Shown piece after piece: positions 1 through 6,743 of a DNA stretch of 15,741 nucleotides. Each line of letters begins with the position of its first letter. The first letter of the stretch is position 1. Under the pieces are notes generated by a model, which made no database searches, was not told the origin of the DNA, and saw nothing but the letters and a program-made list of their open reading frames with translations. The position numbers and the translations under genes were made by a program. Source of the DNA: JAVVRP01 sp036654655 (GTDB lineage: Bacteria; Bacillota; Clostridia; Christensenellales; UBA1242); NCBI GenBank assembly GCA_036654655.1, contig JAVVRP010000014.1, positions 1 through 15,741 on the forward strand. Reading direction: 5' to 3'.

Positions 1-293
1 ACAAGTATACTGCTAAAAATTATATTAAAATAAAATTAAAATAAAAATATACTAATATCAAATGAATTGCTAATTAAAAAATGACAAATAAAATAAAACC
101 TAAAAGATTATTAATTTAAACAAATAAAATATATTTAATTTTACTAATAAATAATCATTTTATTATTAATTTGGCTAAACTATTTTATAAAATTAATCAA
201 ATTATTTTATAAAGATTTTTTTGAACATTTTAATATATCTTATATTTAAAATTATTAAATTTTATTTGTTGTAAAAACATTTATATAAATAAT
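1..293. other. AT-rich non-coding left end
   Basis: No credible gene is visible on either strand. The stretch is almost entirely A and T with scattered short direct repeats. The clearest is the 11-mer TATTTTATAAA at 181-191 and again at 203-213, a 22-base offset. No hairpin rich in GC, no tRNA and no promoter serving a visible gene were found. It lies downstream of sepF (minus strand) and looks like an intergenic AT island that continues outside the window. Confidence 0.6.
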
Positions 294-338
294 AAAAAAA
301 ACAAACATGTTGTTTTGTTTGCTTTTAAATGTTTGTTT
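294..338 (-). terminator. Probable terminator of sepF
   Basis: Read on the minus strand, AAACAAACA (338 to 330) can pair with TGTTTGTTT (307 to 299) across a loop of about 22 bases, and the 3' arm runs into a tract of eight T. It starts 12 bases after the sepF stop. The stem is AT-rich and the loop long, so it is a weak but correctly placed intrinsic terminator. Confidence 0.4.
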
Positions 339-350
339 ATTGTTTGTTAA

Positions 351-716
351 CTATTTATTTATTAAATATAAATTTGCTTCAAGTAATTCTATATTTGCAC
401 CAATTGCAAAACACGCGCCTGAAATAAAATCTAAGGAACGAATTCTGTCTGTTGCATTAAATCCAGACAAATTTACAATTACTTGTTTTTGTGAAATTAT
501 GCAAGAAATAACTTCTTGAATTTCTTCCTGACTTTTGGGGCTTTGAATAATTATCCCACCATTGTTTGTTTTTGTTTGTTCTTCTGTGCTGGACAAATTA
601 AAAACAGTTCCACCGGCTTTTGGTTTGTTTGTTTTTTGTTTTTTTGTTTTTTCTTTTTTTTGGGAAGTATCACTTTCAAAACCAAGCCCTCGCATAATTG
701 AATCAAAAAGTCCCAC
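351..716 (-). CDS. sepF: Cell division protein SepF
   Basis: SepF is a membrane-binding partner of FtsZ that helps anchor and align the Z ring on the inner face of the membrane. The 121 residues show the family layout. An N-terminal amphipathic helix (MGLFDSIMRGLGF, 1-13) would bind the membrane. A Lys/Gln/Thr-rich linker follows to about residue 36, and then the globular dimerising core at 54-120, with VIVNLSGFN and the conserved DFISGACFAIGANIELL region. The start is GTG, supported by GAGGTG on the minus strand just upstream and by a strong promoter. The protein is shorter than typical SepF (about 150 residues): the linker is compact and nothing follows the last core strand. It stands alone here, divergent from lspA, whereas sepF usually sits in the ylm/ftsZ region. 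Identification rests on the core sequence and is fairly firm. Confidence 0.88.
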   Translation of the reverse strand: MGLFDSIMRGLGFESDTSQKKEKTKKQKTNKPKAGGTVFNLSSTEEQTKTNNGGIIIQSPKSQEEIQEVISCIISQKQVIVNLSGFNATDRIRSLDFISGACFAIGANIELLEANLYLINK

Positions 717-736
717 ATTTCACCTCAACTTTTTTT

Positions 737-765
737 ATTATATCAAATTAAAAAAAATCTTGCAA
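737..765 (-). promoter_or_regulatory. sepF promoter (sigma-A, extended -10)
   Basis: On the minus strand TTGCAA (765 to 760) is followed after 17 bases by TATAAT (742 to 737). The preceding TG makes an extended -10, TGaTATAAT. It would start transcription just ahead of the GAGGTG ribosome site of sepF. Confidence 0.7.
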
Positions 766-797
766 GCATACTTTTTATTTGTTAAATGTTAATACAT

Positions 798-827
798 TTG
801 ACAATTCGCCAACATATCATATACAAT
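798..827 (+). promoter_or_regulatory. lspA promoter
   Basis: A perfect TTGACA (798-803) and TACAAT (822-827) are separated by 18 bases; TATACA at 820-825 is an alternative -10. The predicted start of transcription is only a few bases ahead of the lspA ATG, so the message would have almost no leader. A weaker upstream reading is TTGCAA (760-765) with TTAAAT (782-787), which would give a normal leader. Confidence 0.5.
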
Positions 828-836
828 AGGGTGAAT

Positions 837-1466
837 ATGAAAAAAAAAGTAAACAAACATTTGTTAATTGTATTTATTGTGCTGTTTTTGGTTGTTGCAA
901 TTGATTTAGTTTCAAAACAATTAACCGATGGTGTTTTTTGCCAAGTTATTGAAAATGTTTTTAGTTTTGACAGCACTCATAATTATGGGGCATCTTGGGG
1001 TTTATTTGCCGGAAAAACTTGGTTTTTAATTATTTTAAGTTCTTTGTTTTTAATTGGTGTTTGCATTTTTGATTATTTTTTTAAAATGAAAAATATGCTT
1101 TATTCTTTTGCAGTTTCTTTTGTTTTTGCTGGTGCTGTTGGAAATTTATTAGACAGAATTTTTTTAGGGTATGTTAGAGATTTTATTAAAACAGATTTTA
1201 TGGTCTTTCCAATTTTTAACGTGGCAGATATTGCAATCACTGTTGGCGTTGTTTTAATGCTTATTTACATAATTATTGATATGACAAAAACAATGGAAAT
1301 TGATAAAAAAGAATTATTAAATAAAAACAAAACAAATTTTGAGGAAACATTTATTAACGATAAAACAGATTTAAATAAAAATGAAAAATCTGATAATAAT
1401 TTACCTTTTAAAAAAAATTCAAAAAGCAAACACAAATTATGTAAAAAAAGAGATGCAAAAAAATGA
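837..1466 (+). CDS. lspA: Lipoprotein signal peptidase (signal peptidase II)
   Basis: LspA is the membrane aspartyl protease that removes the signal peptide of prolipoproteins after lipidation. The 209 residues contain the family landmarks in order: D23-x-x-S-K near the end of helix 1, NYGASWG (49-55), GNLLDR (102-107), VRDF with catalytic Asp115, and FNVAD with catalytic Asp131. Four membrane helices fit about 9-28, 61-82, 88-105 and 126-149. The start at 837 is preferred because GGTGA lies immediately upstream; an in-frame ATG at 786 has no ribosome site and its extra residues would overlap the promoter. The protein is longer than the usual 150-170 residues because of a polar Lys/Asn-rich tail (about 151-209), probably cytoplasmic. 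It overlaps rluD by four bases (ATGA), as in the common lspA-rluD pair of Firmicutes. Confidence 0.95.
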   Translation: MKKKVNKHLLIVFIVLFLVVAIDLVSKQLTDGVFCQVIENVFSFDSTHNYGASWGLFAGKTWFLIILSSLFLIGVCIFDYFFKMKNMLYSFAVSFVFAGAVGNLLDRIFLGYVRDFIKTDFMVFPIFNVADIAITVGVVLMLIYIIIDMTKTMEIDKKELLNKNKTNFEETFINDKTDLNKNEKSDNNLPFKKNSKSKHKLCKKRDAKK

Positions 1467-2383
1467 AATTTAATTTTGAGTTTAATCAAGACCCAAAAAG
1501 ATTGGATGTTTTTTTGGCTGAGTGTATGCCAGAACATACCCGTTCTGCAATCAAAAACGCAATAGATTATAAACATGTTTTAATTAATAATGTCCACGCT
1601 AAAAAAGCGGGCGCAATGTTAAAAAAAGATGATCGCATTGAAATTGAATTTGTTTCACAAATTTCAAGTTGCACAGCAGAAAATATTCCAATTGAAATTG
1701 TGTTTGAGTGTGATGATTTTGCCATTGTTAACAAACCGCAAGGAATGGTGGTTCATCCAGCAGTTGGAAACCCGAACAAAACACTTGTTAATGCGTTGTT
1801 ATACAAGTTGGACACATTAAGTTCTGGTGGAAGTAATTTAAGGCCGGGAATTGTTCATAGATTAGACAAAAACACCTCGGGGCTTTTGGTGGTTGCAAAA
1901 AATGATTTTGCACATGCAAAACTTGCAAAACAAATTGCAGAAAAAACTTGCAAACGATATTATTTGGCAATAGTGTGTGGAAACATTGAAAATGATTGCG
2001 GGCAAATTGAAACTTATATTGCAAGGAGTCCAAAAGACCGTAAAAAAATGGCGGTTTCAAATCAAGGAAAGTTGGCAAAAACAAGTTACAAAGTTTTGGA
2101 GCGTTTTGGGAGATTTTCGTTTGTTGAGTTTCAATTGCAAACGGGAAGAACTCATCAAATTAGGGTGCATGCTTCTTTTATACATCATCCAGTTGCTTGT
2201 GATGAAGTTTATGGCACAAAAAACAAGGAGTTTGTAAGTTTAGGACAACTTTTACATGCTTATAAACTTGAACTTTCACACCCCAGAACTGGTGAAGTAA
2301 TGAGTTTTAAGGTTGGCTTGCCAGAATATTTTGCAAAAGCACTTAAACATTTGGATAGTAAAAAATTAAAAGATTATATGTAA
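1463..2383 (+). CDS. rluD: RluA/RluD-family pseudouridine synthase
   Basis: This enzyme isomerises specific uridines to pseudouridine, probably in 23S rRNA. An N-terminal S4 RNA-binding domain covers about residues 12-65. The catalytic domain follows, with HRLDKNTSGLLVVAK (132-146) in which Asp135 is the nucleophile, the KRYYLAIV strand (164-171), and the RTHQIRVH motif (229-236) typical of the family. At 306 residues the length is normal. The ATG overlaps the lspA stop (ATGA), so translation is probably coupled and the two genes share a transcript. The member next to lspA in Firmicutes is usually annotated RluD-like (YlyB in Bacillus). The family is certain; the exact target uridines cannot be read from sequence. 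Confidence 0.93.
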   Translation: MKFNFEFNQDPKRLDVFLAECMPEHTRSAIKNAIDYKHVLINNVHAKKAGAMLKKDDRIEIEFVSQISSCTAENIPIEIVFECDDFAIVNKPQGMVVHPAVGNPNKTLVNALLYKLDTLSSGGSNLRPGIVHRLDKNTSGLLVVAKNDFAHAKLAKQIAEKTCKRYYLAIVCGNIENDCGQIETYIARSPKDRKKMAVSNQGKLAKTSYKVLERFGRFSFVEFQLQTGRTHQIRVHASFIHHPVACDEVYGTKNKEFVSLGQLLHAYKLELSHPRTGEVMSFKVGLPEYFAKALKHLDSKKLKDYM

Positions 2384-2406
2384 AATCATTTTGCTTAACA
2401 AATAAA

Positions 2407-2422
2407 ATTATGTTAACATAAT
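2407..2422. promoter_or_regulatory. 16-bp perfect palindrome beside a -10 box
   Basis: ATTATGTTAACATAAT is a perfect inverted repeat with a GTTAAC centre. It lies four bases upstream of a TATAAT (2426-2431) and about 35 bases before the start of the small membrane-protein gene. No good -35 lies at the right distance, so the palindrome occupies the place where a regulator would sit. It could be an operator or a chance AT palindrome. Confidence 0.35.
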
Positions 2423-2457
2423 AAATATAATAAACTTTTAAAAAATAAGGAGAAAGT

Positions 2458-2721
2458 ATGAACGAAGCAAAATTTAGAAAATTTGTTTCTGTATGTGCGT
2501 TTGTGGCAGTTGTATCTGTTGCATGTGCACTTGTTTTACAAATGATTATTTCTAATAATGAAAATGTTTCAAACATAATAAGAATTATTGGCGAAAGCAT
2601 AGCATATGCAGTTGTGTGTTTGGTGGCTTACAATTTTGTTGCAACAATGCGCAAACCCATTCTGTCAATAATTTATGCAATTTGTGTAACTGTGATTACT
2701 GTGTTAATTATATTAAGATAA
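2458..2721 (+). CDS. Small three-helix membrane protein, unknown function
   Basis: I do not recognise this 87-residue protein. It has a short charged start (MNEAKFRK) and then three hydrophobic segments at about 9-31, 48-63 and 67-86, separated by a short polar loop (NNENVSN) and a small basic turn (MRKP). That pattern fits a three-pass inner-membrane protein with no cytoplasmic domain. No catalytic or ligand motif is visible. The start is clear: AAGGAGA lies five bases ahead of the ATG. It sits alone between rluD and tig, with its own TATAAT and palindrome upstream and the tig promoter downstream, so it may be a single-gene unit. Reality as a gene is well supported by the ribosome site and the clean hydrophobic pattern; function is open. 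Confidence 0.75.
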   Translation: MNEAKFRKFVSVCAFVAVVSVACALVLQMIISNNENVSNIIRIIGESIAYAVVCLVAYNFVATMRKPILSIIYAICVTVITVLIILR

Positions 2722-2733
2722 AATTAAAAATTT

Positions 2734-2746
2734 TGATAATTTATCA
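2734..2746. repeat. Short inverted repeat before tig promoter
   Basis: TGATAA and TTATCA flank a single T, giving a 13-base palindrome eight bases upstream of the tig -35 box. It has no T tract and is too short to be a convincing terminator. It could be a binding site or chance. Confidence 0.2.
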
Positions 2747-2754
2747 TTAACAAT

Positions 2755-2783
2755 TTGAAATGAATTAAAATATGTGATATAAT
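2755..2783 (+). promoter_or_regulatory. tig promoter (sigma-A, extended -10)
   Basis: TTGAAA (2755-2760), a 17-base spacer and TATAAT (2778-2783) preceded by TG (TGaTATAAT). It gives a leader of roughly 25 bases before the tig start, which contains the AAGGAGA ribosome site. Confidence 0.72.
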
Positions 2784-2814
2784 AAAATTTACAAAACAAA
2801 AATAAGGAGAAAAA

Positions 2815-4092
2815 ATGAACGAAATTGAAATTAAAGACCACAAGGCAAAACTCACAATAACGTATAGCAAAAAGGAATGGGAAGAATTTGTTGACACCGC
2901 TTATGAACAAAACAAAAATAAATTTAACGTGCAAGGTTTTCGTAAAGGAAAGGCTCCACGTAAAACAATTGAGCAAAATTATGGGCCAAACATATTTTAT
3001 GATGATGCAATGGACCTTGCTTTTAATCAAGGTTATGTTTTAGCACTTCAAAATGAAAAGGGCTTTGAACCAATTGATGAACCCAAAATATCTATTAAAA
3101 GTTTTGACGATAATGGGCTTGTAATGATTGCCGAAGTTGAAACTATGCCCGAAGTTGAACTTGGTGCATACAAAAACCTTGAAATTAAAACAGTAACAGA
3201 AATTGTTAAGCAAGAAGATTTTGATAATGAACTTGAACAAATGAGGGAGCGTCATGCAAGATATGTAGAATCAAAAGATTCAGCAAAAAATGGAGATATT
3301 GCAACAATAGATTTTTGCGGAAAATATGAAGGCGTTGCATTTGATGGAGGCACTGCAAAAGATTATCGCTTAACACTTGGTTCACATTCGTTTGTGGACA
3401 ATTTTGAGGATCAAGTTGTTGGCATGAAAACTGGTGAAAGCAAAGATGTTTGTGTAACGTTTCCAGAAGATTATAATGCAGAAAACTTGGCTGGAAAATC
3501 GGTTGTGTTTGAAGTTACACTTAACAAAGTTGAAGAAAAAATATTACCAGCGCTTAATGATGCATTTGCGTCTGATGCCAGTGAATTTGAAACCTTGGAT
3601 GCACTTAAAATTGACTTAAAAACAAAAATGGAACAAAACTTGGCGAAAAAATTAGAAAGAGAAAATGAGGATAATTTAATTGAAGCAATTGTAAAAGCAT
3701 CAAAAACAGATGTTCCAAGCGTGCTTGTTGAAAAACAATTAGATATGTTTATAAAAGATTTTTCTACGCGCTTATCAATGCAAGGCTTAAACATGGAAAA
3801 GTATTTGGAAATTACAAAGCAGACCGAAGAAGAACTTAAAAAATCACGACAAAAAGATGCAAAAGAAGCGGTTAAAGCAAGATTGGTTTTGGAAAAACTT
3901 ATTGAAGTTGAAAACGTTAAAGTAACTGAAACAGAATTAAATAGCAAAATTGAAGAAATGGCAAAAAAATATGGAAAAACTCTTGAAGAACACAAAAACA
4001 GTTTGGGAGAACGTCAAATTGCATATTTAGAAAATGATATTTTAATGTCAAAATTGCTTGGAATTTTAAAAAAATACAATAAATTTGTTTAG
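2815..4092 (+). CDS. tig: Trigger factor, ribosome-associated chaperone and prolyl isomerase
   Basis: Trigger factor binds ribosomal protein L23 at the exit tunnel and shields nascent chains. At 425 residues it has normal length and the full three-part layout. The N-terminal ribosome-binding domain carries the signature GFRKGKAPR (41-49). The FKBP-type prolyl isomerase domain is at about 155-240, with GDIATIDFCGKYEG, FVDNFEDQVVGMKTGE and the closing VVFEVTLNKVEE. The helical C-terminal chaperone arm is at about 247-425. AAGGAGA precedes the ATG. It has its own promoter and leads directly, after an 82-base gap without an evident terminator, to clpP-clpX. That is the standard grouping of chaperone and protease genes in Firmicutes. 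Confidence 0.97.
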   Translation: MNEIEIKDHKAKLTITYSKKEWEEFVDTAYEQNKNKFNVQGFRKGKAPRKTIEQNYGPNIFYDDAMDLAFNQGYVLALQNEKGFEPIDEPKISIKSFDDNGLVMIAEVETMPEVELGAYKNLEIKTVTEIVKQEDFDNELEQMRERHARYVESKDSAKNGDIATIDFCGKYEGVAFDGGTAKDYRLTLGSHSFVDNFEDQVVGMKTGESKDVCVTFPEDYNAENLAGKSVVFEVTLNKVEEKILPALNDAFASDASEFETLDALKIDLKTKMEQNLAKKLERENEDNLIEAIVKASKTDVPSVLVEKQLDMFIKDFSTRLSMQGLNMEKYLEITKQTEEELKKSRQKDAKEAVKARLVLEKLIEVENVKVTETELNSKIEEMAKKYGKTLEEHKNSLGERQIAYLENDILMSKLLGILKKYNKFV

Positions 4093-4174
4093 TAAATTGA
4101 ACAATGCGTTAAACTGACAAATTTTGCAGAATAAGAAGGCGTGTTCAAAACAATAATATTAAAGGAGATGAAAT

Positions 4175-4780
4175 ATGTTAATACCAATGGTGGTTGACCA
4201 AACCAGTACAGGCGAGCGATCATATGATATTTATTCTCGTTTACTAGAAGACAGAATTATTTTTTTAACGGGTGAAATTAATGACCAAATAGCAAACACA
4301 ATTGTTGCAGAACTTATTTATCTTGAAGGAAAAGATCCAGAAAAGGATATTTTCCTTTACATAAACAGCCCGGGTGGAAGTGTGTCTGCTGGACTTGCAA
4401 TTTACGATACAATGAATTACATTCGTTGTGATGTTTCCACAATTTGCGTGGGGATTGCGGCAAGCATGGGTGCATTTTTGTTAGGAAGTGGTGTAAAAGG
4501 AAAGCGTTTTGCTCTTCCAAACAGCGAAATCATGATTCATCAACCACTTGGTGGAACTCAGGGGCAGGCAAGTGATATTGAAATTCAGGCAAAACATATT
4601 CAAAAAACAAAACAAAAAATAAACAAGATTTTAAGCGAGCAAACATCTCAGCCCTTAGAAAAAATTGAAAAAGATACAGACAGAGATTTTTATATGTCAG
4701 CCGATGAGGCAAAACAATATGGAATTATTGACAAAATTTTTACATCCCGAAATATAAATAAGGCTAAGGAGAATAAATGA
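4175..4780 (+). CDS. clpP: ATP-dependent Clp protease proteolytic subunit ClpP
   Basis: ClpP forms the barrel-shaped serine protease chamber that degrades proteins fed in by ClpX and related unfoldases. The catalytic triad is intact: Ser97 in GIAASMGAFLL, His122 in MIHQPLGG, and Asp171 in TDRDFYMS. The INSPGGSVSAGLAIYD segment (64-78) and the family length (201 residues) agree. The N-terminus (MLIPMVVDQTSTGERSYDIYSRLL) matches usual ClpP starts, and AAAGGAGATG lies just ahead of the ATG. The stop TGA overlaps the clpX ATG (ATGA), so protease and unfoldase are translationally coupled. No CtsR-type heptamer repeat or CIRCE element was seen upstream, so control probably comes through the tig promoter. 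Confidence 0.98.
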   Translation: MLIPMVVDQTSTGERSYDIYSRLLEDRIIFLTGEINDQIANTIVAELIYLEGKDPEKDIFLYINSPGGSVSAGLAIYDTMNYIRCDVSTICVGIAASMGAFLLGSGVKGKRFALPNSEIMIHQPLGGTQGQASDIEIQAKHIQKTKQKINKILSEQTSQPLEKIEKDTDRDFYMSADEAKQYGIIDKIFTSRNINKAKENK

Positions 4781-6027
4781 AAGGAATTGCTTGCTCGTTT
4801 TGCGGAAGGCACCAATCTGGTGCAAGAAGAATGGTTTCTAGCCCAGATGGTTCTAGTTATATTTGTGATGAGTGTGTGGAAATTTGCAAAGAAATTATGA
4901 AAGAAGAACCTGAACTTGGCTCAAAACAACCCACAATTGAACTTCCAACCCCACGAGAACTTAAAGCGCTTTTGGATGAATATATAATTGGACAAGATAA
5001 CGCAAAAAAAGTTTTATCTGTTGCAGTTTATAATCATTATAAGCGAATTAATTATAATTTGGGTTGTGGAAAAAAAGCAAAAGATTTTGTTGAACTTGAA
5101 AAAAGTAATATTTTGATGGTTGGACCAACAGGGTGTGGAAAAACATTGCTTGCAAAAACGCTTGCAAAAATTTTGCAAGTGCCATTTGCGTCAGCCGATG
5201 CAACAACCTTAACAGAAGCGGGTTATGTTGGAGATGATGTTGAAAATATTCTTTTAAAGTTAATTCAAAATGCTGATATGGATATTAAAAAGGCCGAACG
5301 TGGAATAATTTATATTGATGAAATAGACAAAATTGCCAGAAAAACTCAAAATGTTTCAATTACACGTGATGTAAGTGGAGAGGGCGTGCAACAAGCGCTT
5401 TTAAAAATTATTGAAAGCACAATTGCCAGTGTTCCACCACAAGGTGGACGAAAGCACCCTCATCAAGAAATGATACAAATTGACACAACAAACATTTTGT
5501 TTATTTGTGGAGGTGCATTTGTTGGCCTTGATAAAATTGTAAGTGCAAGAAAAAATCAAAATAGCATGGGATTCAACTCAAACGAAAAACTTGCAAACGC
5601 AGAGGCAATTAAGGACATTCAACCGCAAGATTTTATTAAATATGGATTAATTCCAGAGTTTGTAGGGCGATTACCTCTTGTTGTAAGTTTGGAAGATTTA
5701 AGCAAAGAGGCACTTGTTAAAATTTTAACAGAACCAAAAAACGCTATTGTTAAGCAATATAAACAGATGTTTAAAATGGAAGATATTGCGCTAGATTTTG
5801 AACCCGAAGCATTGGAGGCTGTTGCAAAAAAAGCAATTGCGTTAAAAACAGGTGCAAGAGGATTAAGGACAATTTTGGAGGAAAATATGTTAGGTTTAAT
5901 GTACAACACTCCAACAGACCGTGATATATATTCAATCAAAATAAATGAAAACTTTGTTCTTACAGGTCAATCTCCAATTATTGTGAAAAAAGAAACAAAC
6001 GCAAAAAAAACAAAAGAAGTAATTTAA
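4777..6027 (+). CDS. clpX: ATP-dependent Clp protease ATP-binding subunit ClpX
   Basis: ClpX is a hexameric AAA+ unfoldase that recognises tagged substrates and threads them into ClpP. The N-terminal zinc-binding domain has four cysteines, C6, C9, C30 and C33. The AAA+ core shows Walker A GPTGCGKT (116-123), pore loop GYVG (149-152), Walker B with IIYIDEID (177-184), the RKHPHQE segment (225-231), and the sensor-2 stretch GARGLR (359-364). The ClpP-docking tripeptide, usually IGF or LGF, is MGF here (264-266). Length (416 residues) is normal. It overlaps clpP by four bases and is followed by a strong terminator, which ends the tig-clpP-clpX unit. Confidence 0.98.
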   Translation: MKGIACSFCGRHQSGARRMVSSPDGSSYICDECVEICKEIMKEEPELGSKQPTIELPTPRELKALLDEYIIGQDNAKKVLSVAVYNHYKRINYNLGCGKKAKDFVELEKSNILMVGPTGCGKTLLAKTLAKILQVPFASADATTLTEAGYVGDDVENILLKLIQNADMDIKKAERGIIYIDEIDKIARKTQNVSITRDVSGEGVQQALLKIIESTIASVPPQGGRKHPHQEMIQIDTTNILFICGGAFVGLDKIVSARKNQNSMGFNSNEKLANAEAIKDIQPQDFIKYGLIPEFVGRLPLVVSLEDLSKEALVKILTEPKNAIVKQYKQMFKMEDIALDFEPEALEAVAKKAIALKTGARGLRTILEENMLGLMYNTPTDRDIYSIKINENFVLTGQSPIIVKKETNAKKTKEVI

Positions 6028-6044
6028 AATTATTTTTTATAATT

Positions 6045-6074
6045 AAAAAACGCAAATAAACCTTGCGTTTTTTT
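6045..6074 (+). terminator. Intrinsic terminator after clpX
   Basis: AAACGCAA and TTGCGTTT pair across a seven-base loop (6056-6062). The stem extends into an A tract on the left and seven T on the right. It closes the tig-clpP-clpX transcript and separates it from engB. Confidence 0.85.
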
Positions 6075-6102
6075 GTTGAATAAAAATGTAAAATGTGATA
6101 GT
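6073..6102 (+). promoter_or_regulatory. Weak candidate promoter of engB
   Basis: TTGTTG (6073-6078) and GATAGT (6097-6102) are 18 bases apart, and TG before the -10 gives an extended form. Matches to consensus are modest. It is the best candidate between the clpX terminator and the engB start. Confidence 0.35.
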
Positions 6103-6122
6103 CTTTAATGTAAGGAAAATAA

Positions 6123-6695
6123 ATGAAAATTAACAATGCGGATTATTTAACAAGTGTTGTAAGTGCAGACAAGGTAATTAGGGACAACGTTCCCGAATAC
6201 GCATTTGTTGGCAAAAGTAATGTTGGAAAAAGTTCACTCATTAACAATTTGTGCAACCAAAAAAAATTGGCAAAAACGTCTTCAAGCCCGGGAAGAACCA
6301 GAATGATAAATTATTTTTCACTTAATGGAGGTTCTGCACGTTTTGTAGATTTACCCGGATATGGTTTTTCTTCTGCCGGCAAAAGTTTTGAATTGCTTTG
6401 GCAAACGTTAATGGCGGACTATTTTTCGTTTAGTCAAAGTTTAAAAAGAGTATTTTTGTTGTTGGATGTTAGGCACAAGCCTTCACCAGATGATTTGTTA
6501 ATGCAAAAATACTTATATATTCATCAAATCCCAACAACTGTGGTTGTTACAAAGTGTGACAAACTTTCTGGAAATCAACTGAACAAGGCAATCCAAATTA
6601 TTGCAAATGAAATGTGTTTGGGCAAAGCCAACATAATTGCACATAGTTGCGAAAGTGGAATTGGCAAAGAAAAAATTTTGGAAAAAATGTGTTAA
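6123..6695 (+). CDS. ysxC: Ribosome-biogenesis GTPase YsxC/EngB
   Basis: EngB is a small essential GTPase needed for late assembly of the 50S ribosomal subunit. All G motifs are present in the 190 residues: G1 GKSNVGKS (30-37), G2 Thr59 within SSPGRTR, G3 DLPGYG (76-81), G4 TKCD (143-146), and a G5-like HSCESG (174-179). AAGGA precedes the ATG. In many Firmicutes the order is tig-clpP-clpX-lon-ysxC; here the gene follows clpX directly after a terminator and no lon remnant is seen. It ends in a terminator shared with the convergent minus-strand gene. Confidence 0.95.
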   Translation: MKINNADYLTSVVSADKVIRDNVPEYAFVGKSNVGKSSLINNLCNQKKLAKTSSSPGRTRMINYFSLNGGSARFVDLPGYGFSSAGKSFELLWQTLMADYFSFSQSLKRVFLLLDVRHKPSPDDLLMQKYLYIHQIPTTVVVTKCDKLSGNQLNKAIQIIANEMCLGKANIIAHSCESGIGKEKILEKMC

Positions 6696-6703
6696 TTGCT
6701 TAT

Positions 6704-6740
6704 AAAAAAACTGCTTTTAAAATTGAAGCAGTTTTTTTTT
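6704..6740. terminator. Bidirectional terminator between convergent genes
   Basis: ACTGCTT (6710-6716) pairs with AAGCAGT (6726-6732) across a nine-base loop. The stem is flanked by seven A on the left and nine T on the right, so it works on both strands. It serves engB on the plus strand and the 215-residue protein on the minus strand, whose stop codon is four bases beyond the T tract. Confidence 0.85.
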
Positions 6741-6743
6741 ATT

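Noticed and set aside
786..836. Upstream ATG of lspA at 786
   Set aside because: It has no ribosome site, overlaps the promoter, and would add a charged stretch ahead of the first helix. The ATG at 837 has GGTGA directly upstream.
3471..3995. Minus-strand open frame rich in Ser and Phe
   Set aside because: It is a mirror of the Glu/Lys-rich trigger factor coding strand, a common artefact in AT-rich genes.
4093..4174. CtsR or CIRCE heat-shock operator upstream of clpP
   Set aside because: No tandem GGTCAAA-type heptamers and no nine-base inverted repeat with a nine-base spacer were found.
1464..4780. Mycoplasma-type genetic code
   Set aside because: TGA ends lspA and clpP at the right family lengths, and Trp is written TGG, so code 11 applies.
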